From assembly GCF_014873915.1 (NCBI RefSeq), contig NZ_JADBEJ010000005.1, forward strand, positions 3,472,001 through 3,536,000: a DNA stretch of 64,000 nucleotides. Reading direction: 5' to 3'. A program made the translations under genes and the position numbers. A model generated the notes under the pieces. That model saw only the letters and a list, made by a program, of their open reading frames with translations. It was not told the origin of the DNA and did not search any database. Of the stretch, positions 48,985-56,867 are shown one piece after another (within the stretch, counting starts at the first letter, position 1; each line of letters begins with the position of its first letter). This DNA is from Amycolatopsis roodepoortensis. GTDB lineage: Bacteria; Actinomycetota; Actinomycetes; Mycobacteriales; Pseudonocardiaceae.

Positions 48985-49826
48985 AGGACACGGGCTTTCC
49001 CCGCGCGGACGCGGAGCACGACTTCCTCCGCGCGCGACGGCGTCAGGTGCTGTCCCGGCTGGCGAACTGGCTGCGCCGCGAACCCGACGACGTCAACATC
49101 ATGCTGCCGTTCCACGAGGTGGTCGACGCGCTCGGCTACCTCGGCGAACGGAAGATCGGGGCGCGGGTGATCCGGCTCGATTCGATCGTCGGCAGCGTCG
49201 ACCGAGGCCGCGACTTCGACCGGCGCTTCCGGCCGACGTCCGGGCGGGTCCGCGAACGCTGGGAACGGCTGGCGCTGGCCACCCGGCGCGGCGAGTCGAT
49301 CCCGCCGATCGAGGTGTACCGCGTCGGCGAACTGCATTTCATCATCGACGGGCACCATCGCGTTTCGGTGGCGCACGCGATGCGACTGTCCACAATAGAG
49401 GCGATGGTCACCGAGGTGCGGACCAAACTGGACCCGAGCGGGATCCGGTACCGCGGCGACCTGATCGTCAAGGACTACCGGCGGCTGTTCCTGGAACGCG
49501 TCCCGCTTGCGGGGCACGCGCGGGCTTCGGTGGTGTTCACGGACCCGTGGGACTACGCGCGGCTCGGTGAGCACGTGGAGGCGTGGGGTTTCCGGCTGAT
49601 GCAGGACGAAGGCGCGTACTCGGACCGCGCGACGCTGGCGCAGCGGTGGTTCGACGAGGAGTTCGTGCCGGTGGTGGCGATGCTGCGGCAGGCGGACCTG
49701 ATCGGTTCGCGCACGGACGCCGAGGCATATCTGTGGGTGGCTTGCGAAAGGTACCGGCTGATCCGGACGCACCGGTGGGACGACGAGGTCTTCGAGGCCG
49801 TGCGGTCACAGTCGCGGCCCACCTAG
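48981..49826 (+). CDS. ParB/sulfiredoxin-fold protein
   Basis: 281 residues. Residues about 58-135 are a ParB N-terminal/sulfiredoxin-like domain: IPPIEVYRVGELHFIIDGHHRVSVAHA with the GxHR-type nucleotide-binding motif as GHHR. No helix-turn-helix typical of chromosomal ParB is evident, so this is not the partition protein. Such proteins bind or hydrolyse CTP or act as nucleases in various contexts; role unknown. Coupled to the metallophosphoesterase, which suggests a common task. Confidence 0.78.
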   Translation: MKDTGFPRADAEHDFLRARRRQVLSRLANWLRREPDDVNIMLPFHEVVDALGYLGERKIGARVIRLDSIVGSVDRGRDFDRRFRPTSGRVRERWERLALATRRGESIPPIEVYRVGELHFIIDGHHRVSVAHAMRLSTIEAMVTEVRTKLDPSGIRYRGDLIVKDYRRLFLERVPLAGHARASVVFTDPWDYARLGEHVEAWGFRLMQDEGAYSDRATLAQRWFDEEFVPVVAMLRQADLIGSRTDAEAYLWVACERYRLIRTHRWDDEVFEAVRSQSRPT

Positions 49827-49881
49827 GTACGTGACGGCCCCCTTCATGTACCTAGGCGCAATGAAGGGGGCCTTCACGTAC
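49827..49881. terminator. Terminator with overlapping palindromes between convergent genes
   Basis: Arms GTACGTGACGGCCCCCTTC.. (49827-49847) and complement (49861-49881), one mismatch in 21 bp. CCTAGGTAC at 49822-49830 is also complementary to GTACCTAGG at 49848-49856, giving an alternative stem that uses the same left bases and includes the ParB-like stop codon. Confidence 0.75.
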
Positions 49882-49885
49882 TTGA

Positions 49886-51412
49886 CTACATGTGCACCGC
49901 GACCGGCGCGGCGTCCGGAGAAGCGCCTTCAGGAGCCTTCGCCGGAGCACCCGACCGCAGCAGCAGCCCGCAGATCACCGCACCGGTGACGAAGATCCAC
50001 CCGCCCCACACGAACGCGGTCGTGTAACTGTGCACAGCCGCTTCGGCCGCCAGTTGCGCCGAAGGCACCTTTCCGGCCGCGAACGACGTCGCCGCGTTAC
50101 CGGCCAGCGTGCTCAGCAGCGCGGTCCCGATCGAGCCGCCGACCTGCTGCGCGGTGTTGACCGCCGCCGACGCGACACCGGCGTCGTGCGTGTCGACGCC
50201 GAAGGTCGCGACGCTCATCGCGGGCGCCATGGCGAGGCCGATGCCGACGCCCATGACCATCAGCGGGAACAGCACCCCGCCGGCGTACGTGCTGGTGGTG
50301 TCGATGGCCGAAAGCCAGAACAGTCCGGCGCCGGCGATCAGCATTCCCAGTGACACCAACGGTTTCGCGCCGAACTTGGGCAGCAGCACGGCCGTGGCCG
50401 AGGTCGCACTGGCCATCAGGGTGGCCACCATCGGCAGGAACGCGACACCGCTCTGCACGGGCGTGAACTGGAGGTTCAGCTGGATGTAGAAGGTGAGGAA
50501 CAGGAAGATCGAGAACATTCCGATGGCGAGCAGGAACATCGCGAGGTACGAGCCGCCGCGGTCGCGGTCGAGCAGTACCCGCAGAGGCAGCAGCGGATGC
50601 GAAACCCGCTGCTGGATCACCACGAAAGCGGCCAGCAGCACGACACCGGCGGCGAGGAAACCCCATACCGACACCGAGGACCACGAGTCGCGCTCGGCGT
50701 TCGCGAAACCGTAGACCAGCGCGAAGAGACCGGCCGACGCGGTGATCGTGCCCGGGATGTCGAGCTTTGGGCGCGGGCCTTCGGTTTCGGAGTTCTTCAG
50801 CAGCACGGCCGAACCGGCGAACGCGATCACCGCGAAGATGATGTTGACGTACATCGACCAGCGCCAGTCGAGGTACTCGGTCAGCACGCCGCCGAGCAAC
50901 AGGCCGATCGCCGCGCCGCCACCGCCGATCGCGCCGAAGACGCCGAACGCCTTGCCGCGTTCCTTCGGGTCGGTGAACGTCGTGGTCAGCAGCGACAGGG
51001 CGGCCGGTGCGAGAAGCGCGCCGAAGACACCCTGTGCGGCACGGGCGACGAGCAGCATTTCGATGCTGGTCGCGGCGCCGCCGATCGCGGACACGATGGC
51101 GAAGCCCGCGAGCCCGACGAGGAAGGCGCGTTTGCGGCCGAAGAGGTCCGCGAGCCGCCCGCCCAGCAGGAGCAGGCTGCCGAACGCGAGCGCGTAGGCG
51201 GTGACGACCCACTGGCGGGCGTCGTTCGAGAACTCGAGGTCCTGCTGCGCCGACGGGAGCGCGATGTTCACGACGGTGGCGTCGAGAACGACCATCAGCT
51301 GGGCGAGGCCGATCATCACCAGGATCAGCCATCTCCTGGCGTGGTGCGGGTTGGTGTGCTGTGCGGCCGCGTCCCCCGGCGGCGTGGCGACAGCGGTGGA
51401 TGAATCAGGCAT
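49886..51412 (-). CDS. MFS drug exporter (DHA2, 14-helix type)
   Basis: 508 residues. 14 membrane helices; motif A GGRLADLFGRKR, motif C around GGGGAAIGLLLGGVLTEYLDWRW, and the N-terminal VVLDATVVNIALPSAQ characteristic of EmrB/QacA-type proton-driven exporters. ATG 51412 chosen (GAGGAAA about 10 nt upstream); the longer open frame upstream runs into the operator. Divergent from a TetR gene with a palindrome between, the standard arrangement of a drug exporter and its repressor. Confidence 0.93.
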   Translation of the reverse strand: MPDSSTAVATPPGDAAAQHTNPHHARRWLILVMIGLAQLMVVLDATVVNIALPSAQQDLEFSNDARQWVVTAYALAFGSLLLLGGRLADLFGRKRAFLVGLAGFAIVSAIGGAATSIEMLLVARAAQGVFGALLAPAALSLLTTTFTDPKERGKAFGVFGAIGGGGAAIGLLLGGVLTEYLDWRWSMYVNIIFAVIAFAGSAVLLKNSETEGPRPKLDIPGTITASAGLFALVYGFANAERDSWSSVSVWGFLAAGVVLLAAFVVIQQRVSHPLLPLRVLLDRDRGGSYLAMFLLAIGMFSIFLFLTFYIQLNLQFTPVQSGVAFLPMVATLMASATSATAVLLPKFGAKPLVSLGMLIAGAGLFWLSAIDTTSTYAGGVLFPLMVMGVGIGLAMAPAMSVATFGVDTHDAGVASAAVNTAQQVGGSIGTALLSTLAGNAATSFAAGKVPSAQLAAEAAVHSYTTAFVWGGWIFVTGAVICGLLLRSGAPAKAPEGASPDAAPVAVHM

Positions 51413-51492
51413 ACGGGCGGTTTCCTCACCGATAGTGACGAAGAAGCTATGTGGAGTAGGTATCTCCCCTTTCCGCGCCCAAGGTACACAAG

Positions 51493-51515
51493 AAGTGGAG
51501 AAGTGTCCTCTACTT
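51493..51515. promoter_or_regulatory. TetR operator for the MFS exporter
   Basis: AAGTGGAG, 7 bp, CTCTACTT: inverted repeat with one mismatch per arm, between the divergent exporter and tetR genes, 20 bp from the tetR start. Confidence 0.6.
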
Positions 51516-51534
51516 CGTTTGTTAAGCTGGACGG

Positions 51535-52212
51535 ATGGCTCGGGAACTCGCTCCCGCCGCACCGGCGCGGCCGCTGCGGCGCGACGCTGAACTCAATCGG
51601 CAGCGCATCATCGCGGCGGCGCACACCGTCTTCGGCGAGCGCGGGCTCGAAGCGACCCTCGACGACGTCGCGCATCACGCCGGCGTCGGCGTGGGCACGG
51701 TCTATCGCCGCTTCCCGAGCAAGGAACACCTGGTCGAGGCCATGTTCGTCGACCAGTTCGAGACGATCCGCGAGTTCGCCGAAGAGGCGCTTCGCGCCGA
51801 AGATCCCTGGGAGGGATTCGCGGGCTTCACGTGGCGCGCGGCCGAACTGCACGCCGGTGACCGCGGGTTACGCGAAGTCATGCTGTCGAACGTCTTCGGC
51901 CAGGAGCGCGTCGCCGAGGCGAAATCGCGCATGGTGCCGTTGATCACAGAGCTCGTCGAGCGGGCTCAGACGGCAGGCGTCCTCCGCGCCGATTTCATGC
52001 CGACGGACATACCGCTGCTGCACCAGATGCTCGGCTCGGTCATCGAATTCACGCACGGTATCCAGCCGGAGCTGTGGCGCCGGTGCCTCGCGATGCTGCT
52101 GGACGGCCTGCGCGCCGAACCCGGCCGTGCCACCCCGCTGCCGCATCCGCCTCTGGACGTCGAGGCGCTGGACGAGGCGATGTGCTCCTTCCGCCTGCCC
52201 CGCCTGCGCTAA
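51535..52212 (+). CDS. TetR-family regulator of the MFS exporter
   Basis: 225 residues. Helix-turn-helix at about 18-66 (ATLDDVAHHAGVGVGTVYRRFPSKEHLVEA). The ligand domain ends in a Pro-rich C-terminus. ATG 51535 is the first good start; no clear ribosome binding site. Likely represses the divergent exporter and itself through the palindrome at 51493. Its stop is followed within a few bases by a large repeat region. Confidence 0.9.
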   Translation: MARELAPAAPARPLRRDAELNRQRIIAAAHTVFGERGLEATLDDVAHHAGVGVGTVYRRFPSKEHLVEAMFVDQFETIREFAEEALRAEDPWEGFAGFTWRAAELHAGDRGLREVMLSNVFGQERVAEAKSRMVPLITELVERAQTAGVLRADFMPTDIPLLHQMLGSVIEFTHGIQPELWRRCLAMLLDGLRAEPGRATPLPHPPLDVEALDEAMCSFRLPRLR

Positions 52213-52214
52213 CC

Positions 52215-52239
52215 CCGCATTTCGTCCTCTGAATGCGGT
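52215..52239. repeat. Half copy of the CGTCCTCTGA repeat
   Basis: CGCATTTCGTCCTCTGAATG followed by CGGT; complementary to the right arm at 52537-52560, so the whole 52215-52560 interval is bounded by inverted repeats. Confidence 0.75.
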
Positions 52240-52260
52240 CACCTTCACGTGCCCGGACGC

Positions 52261-52344
52261 GCAACTCGCGTGCTTGGAGGCGCGACTCGCGTGCTTGAAG
52301 GCGTAACTCGCGTGCTTGAAGGCGTAACTCATGTGCCCAGAGGG
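52261..52344. repeat. Tandem array of four 21-bp units
   Basis: Units at 52261, 52282, 52303 and 52324, each GTAACTCGCGTGCTTGAAGG plus C with a few changes; the last is most divergent. Contiguous, no spacers. Confidence 0.85.
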
Positions 52345-52402
52345 CGAAGTCTCGGGTCCAGACGGACGGCACACGCCGAAACCGGCGTCAGGCGTGTTGC
52401 CT

Positions 52403-52481
52403 GCTTGATCACGTGAGTTACGCCTTTAATCACGTGAGTTACGCCTTCAATCACGTGAGTTGCGGCTTCAATCACGCGGCC
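52403..52481. repeat. Inverted array of 21-bp units with TCACGTGA
   Basis: Reverse-complement relatives of the preceding array: full units at 52422-52442 and 52443-52463, partial at both ends. TCACGTGA recurs at 52409, 52430 and 52451, exactly 21 bp apart (two helical turns). Confidence 0.85.
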
Positions 52482-52496
52482 TGGAGTCGAGGGCCA

Positions 52497-52560
52497 CGCG
52501 TTTAGTCCTCTGGATGCGGTAGTTGCGCGTGCAAGGACCGCATCCAGAGGACGAAATGCG
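52497..52560. terminator. Long inverted repeat, CGTCCTCTGA family (copy 2)
   Basis: Arms 52497-52520 and 52537-52560 (24 bp, 2 mismatches), 16-nt loop. The loop AGTTGCGCGTGCAAGG is close to the reverse complement of the loop of the copy at 28149. Ends directly at the stop codon of the DUF3558-like gene. Confidence 0.8.
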
Positions 52561-53484
52561 TCAGGGGAGCTTCGGGAAGACCGCGGCGGCGACCTCTCGC
52601 GCCGCCGCGCAGGTGGCGTCCTCCGGCGCCCCATCGACGCCCACCACCGAGAGCATCGCCTGCTCGACGCGGTCCGGGGTGCCCGGGATCGGCCGGTGCG
52701 TGGTCACCTGGCAGAACGCGCCGGACGTGGTGACCTGGACCTGCCGCCCGCCCAGCGCCTCCGTCGCGCCCGGCGTGGTGTCCGCGCCCACCGACAGCGA
52801 GAAACTCACCTTGCCACGGATGCAGCTGTGCCCGGACAGCGCCGGCGCCGGTTTGGTCTCCGGGCCGGCGGCGGCGTCGAGCTCGTGCTGGTCGAGCTGC
52901 GCGCACGGCGCGACGCGGCCCCACGAACGCTGGTCCAGGTTCAGCCGCCCGGCCTTGCGCGCGGCGATCACCCCGGCCGCACCGTCGACCGTCGCGTCGG
53001 CGATCCGGCAGCGATCGGCCTGATCGGCGGGCGCCGTGTCGTCGGAGGTCACCGCGATGGACAGCCTGATCCCGTCGGCGAAGGTGAGCAGCCGGGTGCA
53101 GGCGATGTCCTCGTTGAACGTCGACCGCTGGACGCTGACGCCTTCCGGCAACGGCCCGGCGTATTCGTACGGCTGGTTGTTCGGATCCTGGCCGGAAGTG
53201 ATCGGGCCGGTGGTCACGGTGTAGCGATTGGCGCCCTCGACGAATTCGAGACGGCAGAACTCGAAAGAGGCCAACGGCGGTTTGACCGCGTTTCCGCCGC
53301 CGATCACTTTTCGCTGGTCGACGAGGCTGCAGTAATCGAGCGACGAGTATTCCCCGAGCGCTTCGGAAGCGGTCAGCGCCTCCTCACCCGCCGTGGTCGA
53401 AGGTGTCACCGCCGGTTCCGGCGTGGAACAGGCCGCGACGAGGAACAAACCGCAGATCACCGCGCTGAGTCTCTTCGAGGGCAC
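52561..53484 (-). CDS. DUF3558-like lipoprotein
   Basis: 307 residues. Signal peptide with lipobox LVAAC (Cys near 19), Thr/Pro-rich linker, then two similar halves each with Cys pairs: DYCSLVDQ ... FEFCRLEF and VAPCAQLDQ ... HSCIRGKV. This is the usual layout of actinobacterial DUF3558 cell-wall lipoproteins. Function unknown. The downstream side is occupied by the long inverted repeat, the likely terminator. Confidence 0.82.
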   Translation of the reverse strand: MPSKRLSAVICGLFLVAACSTPEPAVTPSTTAGEEALTASEALGEYSSLDYCSLVDQRKVIGGGNAVKPPLASFEFCRLEFVEGANRYTVTTGPITSGQDPNNQPYEYAGPLPEGVSVQRSTFNEDIACTRLLTFADGIRLSIAVTSDDTAPADQADRCRIADATVDGAAGVIAARKAGRLNLDQRSWGRVAPCAQLDQHELDAAAGPETKPAPALSGHSCIRGKVSFSLSVGADTTPGATEALGGRQVQVTTSGAFCQVTTHRPIPGTPDRVEQAMLSVVGVDGAPEDATCAAAREVAAAVFPKLP

Positions 53485-53683
53485 CGGAGCAGTATCGTCA
53501 AAAGATCGCGGAACACCAGCCCCTACGGGCGAAGAACACAGGGTCCGCCACGTTTTCCCAGGTGACCGCCTTACCGCGATTTCACGCCCTTAAGGGTGCG
53601 TTTCGTTCCGCGGTGGGATGCGGCAGGGCCGTCACGAGACGACAATGGGTTTCACACACCGTGACGACCGAGAGGGAAATACC

Positions 53684-53884
53684 GTGACGAATCCCGTAGC
53701 CGCCCGCCTGACCCGACCGCGCCAGGGCCGCATGATCGGCGGCGTCTGCGCCGGTCTCGCCAAACGCTTCGGCACCACGCCGGGCAAGGTCCGCCTTCTC
53801 GCCGTGCTGTCCTGCCTGCTGCCCGGCCCGCAGTTCATCGTCTACCTCGTGCTGTGGCTCGCCCTCCCGGAGAGCGAGTACTGA
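53684..53884 (+). CDS. PspC-domain membrane protein
   Basis: 66 residues. RLTRPRQGRMIGGVCAGLAKRFG is the PspC signature, followed by a single hydrophobic helix (LLAVLSCLLPGPQFIVYLVLWLAL). PspC proteins take part in envelope-stress sensing; this one is a minimal version. GTG 53684 with GAGGGAAAT upstream is chosen over an upstream in-frame ATG. Convergent with the secreted protein gene. Confidence 0.88.
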   Translation: MTNPVAARLTRPRQGRMIGGVCAGLAKRFGTTPGKVRLLAVLSCLLPGPQFIVYLVLWLALPESEY

Positions 53885-53890
53885 TCCGCC

Positions 53891-54652
53891 TCAGGCGTTG
53901 GGATCGAAGGGGATGCCCGCCGGTTTGGCCTTCCCCAGGTTGTATTCGAAGGAGCCGTCCTTGATCGCCAGGCTCGCGCTGCCGAAATCGGCGCGGACGA
54001 GCGTGTCACGGACACCGGGCGGGAACCCGTCCCAGCTGACGAGGTCCGGGTACTGCCAGGCGTGGTAGTGGTTCTCCGGCGGTTCGGTCGCGCTCGCGAT
54101 GCGGAAGCAGTGGGTGCTCGCGCCGTCCTTGTGATAGACGATCTTCGGGTGGGTCCCCTCCCAGGCGACCTTGGAACGGTCGTAGGTGGAGTAGTTGCCG
54201 TGCGCCGACGTCGAGACGTACCGGGCCTGACCCTCGTTGACCCAGACGACGACGTGTTCGATGTCGTGCCGGTGCCCGCAGCAGTCGATGCCCGGGACGG
54301 CCTGGTCCTTCTCGAAGTACAGGTCGTAGAGGTGGGCGCACCAGCCGTTGTTGCACTTCGACCGCGCGTAGGAGTTGGTGTTGTCGAGGTCCGACTGGTC
54401 GCGGCACTGACCGTTGAGGGCTCCGGAGTTCTTGAGCCCGGTGGCCACCGCGCCGGTCGGCGAGATCGCGGGTGTCGGGTAGCAGCCGTCGGTGTCGTAG
54501 TCGAACGCCGGCTGCCACTTGCGTTCGGCCTCCGTCGCGTTCGACGGCAGGGCCCGCGGGGGTTCGGCCCAGGCGACGGCCGGGGCGAGCGTGGTGATGA
54601 GGACCGCTCCGATCAGGCCCTGCAGGAGACGACGTGTCGGCTTCTTCGGCAA
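53891..54652 (-). CDS. Secreted Nep1-like (NPP1/NLP family) protein
   Basis: 253 residues. Signal peptide MPKKPTRRLLQGLIGAVLI ... AWAEP. The mature protein has the NLP beta-sandwich motifs: the central heptapeptide GHRHDIE (canonical GHRHDWE, Trp to Ile) followed by HVVVWV, and the early YDTDGCYPTPAI. Family members in oomycetes, fungi and bacteria bind plant sphingolipids; many non-pathogens carry inactive ones. The four or more Cys allow disulphides. No toxin or secretion genes are nearby. Role in this organism is unknown. Confidence 0.88.
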   Translation of the reverse strand: MPKKPTRRLLQGLIGAVLITTLAPAVAWAEPPRALPSNATEAERKWQPAFDYDTDGCYPTPAISPTGAVATGLKNSGALNGQCRDQSDLDNTNSYARSKCNNGWCAHLYDLYFEKDQAVPGIDCCGHRHDIEHVVVWVNEGQARYVSTSAHGNYSTYDRSKVAWEGTHPKIVYHKDGASTHCFRIASATEPPENHYHAWQYPDLVSWDGFPPGVRDTLVRADFGSASLAIKDGSFEYNLGKAKPAGIPFDPNA

Positions 54653-54776
54653 GGCAGGCGCCCTTCTCTAGGTACCGATGCGCGGCTGAGGATCCACGAT
54701 CGCCCCGTGAGGCGTAAACCGCCGAAGGTGGGGAATTCACGATGTCCGAAGTGGACAACCGAACGGCGCACGTGTT

Positions 54777-54831
54777 GCGCGTGAAGGCCCCCTTCCCTCG
54801 GCTGAGCCGAGGGAAGGGGGCCTTCACGCGC
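54777..54831. terminator. 55-bp perfect palindrome (third copy)
   Basis: Identical to 23767-23821. Here it lies 12 bp after the sugC stop and upstream of the NLP gene on the same strand, so it probably ends the lpqY-sugABC transcript. Confidence 0.85.
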
Positions 54832-54842
54832 TTCACCGAGGG

Positions 54843-56021
54843 TTAGTCGGTGTAGGTCAGGTTCTTGCCGCTGGCCCCGTCGAACAACTTGATCTTGTCC
54901 GCGTCGAACCACAGCTCGACGTCCTGGTTCTCCGCCGCCGACGAGGCCGCCGACAGGCGGGCCACGATCTGCGACTCGGCGCCGGGGACGTCCGAGGAAC
55001 CGCTGTCGGCGGCGAGATCCGCGAGGTCGGACGACGACGCGGCCTCACCTTCGACCGAGAAGTGCGCGAACTTCTCGGACCCCATCGACTCGAGGACGTC
55101 GACGTGGGCGGTGAACGTCGCGCCCTGGCGGGCGGCGGCGTCCACCAGCGCGGCGTCCTCGAAATGCTCCGGCCGGATACCGACGATGACCTCACGCGGC
55201 GCGTCGGCGGCTTCGACCAGCCGCCGCACCCGGTCGGTGAGCGGGATGTCGCCCAGCGCGCTGCGGGCCGCCCCGTTCTCCAGCGTCGCGGGCACGAAGT
55301 TCATCGACGGGCTGCCGATGAACCCGGCCACGAACAGGTTCGCCGGGTTGTCGTAGAGGAACTGCGGCGAGCCGATCTGCTGCACGTAACCCGCCCGGAG
55401 CACGACGACCCGGTCGCCGAGGGTCATCGCCTCGGTCTGGTCGTGCGTGACGTAGAGCGTCGTCGTGCCGAGCTGCTTCTGGATCTTCGACACCGACGTC
55501 CGCATCTGGCCGCGGAGTTTCGCGTCCAGATTGGACAGTGGCTCGTCCATCAGGAACGCCTTGGGGTTGCGGACGATCGCCCGCCCCATCGCGACGCGCT
55601 GCCGCTGACCACCGGAGAGGTTCGCCGGTTTGCGGTCCAGATGTCCGGTCAGGTCGAGGATCTTCGCGGCTTCTTCGACCTTCGCCCGCACGGTCTTGTC
55701 GTCGACCTTGGCCAGCCGCAACGGGAATGCCATGTTCTCCCGCACGCTCATGTGCGGATACAGCGCGTAGGACTGGAACACCATCGCGATGTCGCGGTCC
55801 TTCGGCGCCTTCTCGTTGACGCGCTGGCCGTCGATGCGCAGTTCGCCGGAGGAGATGTCCTCCAGCCCGGCGACCATGTTCAGCGTCGTGGACTTCCCGC
55901 AGCCGGACGGGCCGACCAGGATGATGAACTCACCGTCGGCGATCGTGATGTCCACTTCGGACACCGCGAGGGCGCCGTCGGGGTACTTCTTGGACACTTT
56001 TTCGAGAACGATTTCAGCCAT
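54843..56021 (-). CDS. sugC: Trehalose ABC transporter ATP-binding protein SugC
   Basis: 392 residues, MalK/UgpC type. Walker A GPSGCGKST, signature LSGGQRQRVAMGRA, Walker B AFLMDEPLSNLDAKLRG, H-loop VTHDQTEA; C-terminal regulatory domain from about 240. Energises import with SugA and SugB. Starts 3 nt after the sugB stop. Four-gene order and neighbouring YflT-like gene match M. tuberculosis lpqY-sugABC (Rv1235-Rv1238), so trehalose recycling is the likely role, though a related disaccharide is possible. Confidence 0.88.
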   Translation of the reverse strand: MAEIVLEKVSKKYPDGALAVSEVDITIADGEFIILVGPSGCGKSTTLNMVAGLEDISSGELRIDGQRVNEKAPKDRDIAMVFQSYALYPHMSVRENMAFPLRLAKVDDKTVRAKVEEAAKILDLTGHLDRKPANLSGGQRQRVAMGRAIVRNPKAFLMDEPLSNLDAKLRGQMRTSVSKIQKQLGTTTLYVTHDQTEAMTLGDRVVVLRAGYVQQIGSPQFLYDNPANLFVAGFIGSPSMNFVPATLENGAARSALGDIPLTDRVRRLVEAADAPREVIVGIRPEHFEDAALVDAAARQGATFTAHVDVLESMGSEKFAHFSVEGEAASSSDLADLAADSGSSDVPGAESQIVARLSAASSAAENQDVELWFDADKIKLFDGASGKNLTYTD

Positions 56022-56024
56022 GGG

Positions 56025-56867
56025 TCAGCCCTTCACCGCACCGGACGTCAGCCCCGCCACGATGCGACGCTGGAAGAACAACACGAACAGGATGATCGGG
56101 ACGGTGATCACCACGGCGGCCGCGGAGATCGTCCCGGTCGGGTCTTCGAACTGCGACGACCCGGTGAAGAACGACAGCGCCGCCGGGACCGTGCGCGAGG
56201 CCTCGGTCGAGGTCAGCGAGATCGCGAACAGGAAGTCGTTCCAGCAGAAGATGAACACCAGGATCGCGGTGGTGAACACCCCCGGTGCCGCCAGTGGCGC
56301 GATCACCTTCCGGAACGCCTGCGCCGGGGTCGCGCCGTCCATCTTCGCCGCCTTTTCCAGCTCCCACGGGATCTCCCGGAAGAACGCGGACAGCGTGTAG
56401 ATCGACAGCGGCAGCGCGAACGTGATGTAGGGCAGGATCAGCCCCGGCCAGGTGTCGAACAGGCCAAGCTCACGTTCGATGTTGAACAGCGGCGTCACCA
56501 GCGACACCTGCGGGAACATCGCGATCAGCAGCGACATCCCGACCAGCACCTGCTTGCCGGGGAAGTCCAGCCGCGCGATCGCGTACGCCGCCATCGTGCC
56601 GAGGACGACCGCGATCACCGTCGCGATGATCGCGATCCCGATCGAGTTCACCAGCGCCCTGATGAACTCCGTGGTCTCGAAGATGTCCGCGTAGTTCTGC
56701 CACGTCCATTCCGACGGGATGAAGTTCCCGTCGTCCAGCGTCTCCTTGGTCTTGAACGAAAGCGAGACCACCCAGAGCACCGGGAACAGCGCGAACACCA
56801 GCACGAGGATGTCGACGAGGCCCCATTTGAACTTGCGGCCGGGAGTGACCGCTCCACCGATCGCCAT
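56025..56867 (-). CDS. sugB: Trehalose ABC transporter permease SugB (MalG-like)
   Basis: 280 residues, six membrane helices. EAA loop ELEKAAKMDGATPAQAFRKVIAPLAAPG contacts the ATPase. ATG 56867 overlaps the sugA stop by 1 nt. Together with SugA forms the membrane channel. The C-terminus ends with GAVKG shared by MalG-type permeases. Confidence 0.88.
   Translation of the reverse strand: MAIGGAVTPGRKFKWGLVDILVLVFALFPVLWVVSLSFKTKETLDDGNFIPSEWTWQNYADIFETTEFIRALVNSIGIAIIATVIAVVLGTMAAYAIARLDFPGKQVLVGMSLLIAMFPQVSLVTPLFNIERELGLFDTWPGLILPYITFALPLSIYTLSAFFREIPWELEKAAKMDGATPAQAFRKVIAPLAAPGVFTTAILVFIFCWNDFLFAISLTSTEASRTVPAALSFFTGSSQFEDPTGTISAAAVVITVPIILFVLFFQRRIVAGLTSGAVKG

Noticed and set aside
48981..49826. 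Chromosome partition protein ParB with parS sites
   Set aside because: No ParA nearby, no helix-turn-helix, no TGTTTCACGTGAAACA-like site seen; only the ParB/sulfiredoxin fold is supported.
52261..52481. CRISPR array
   Set aside because: Units are 21 bp and contiguous with no unique spacers, half are inverted, and no cas gene is present; the Cas4-like RecB protein at 40856 is a chromosomal repair type.
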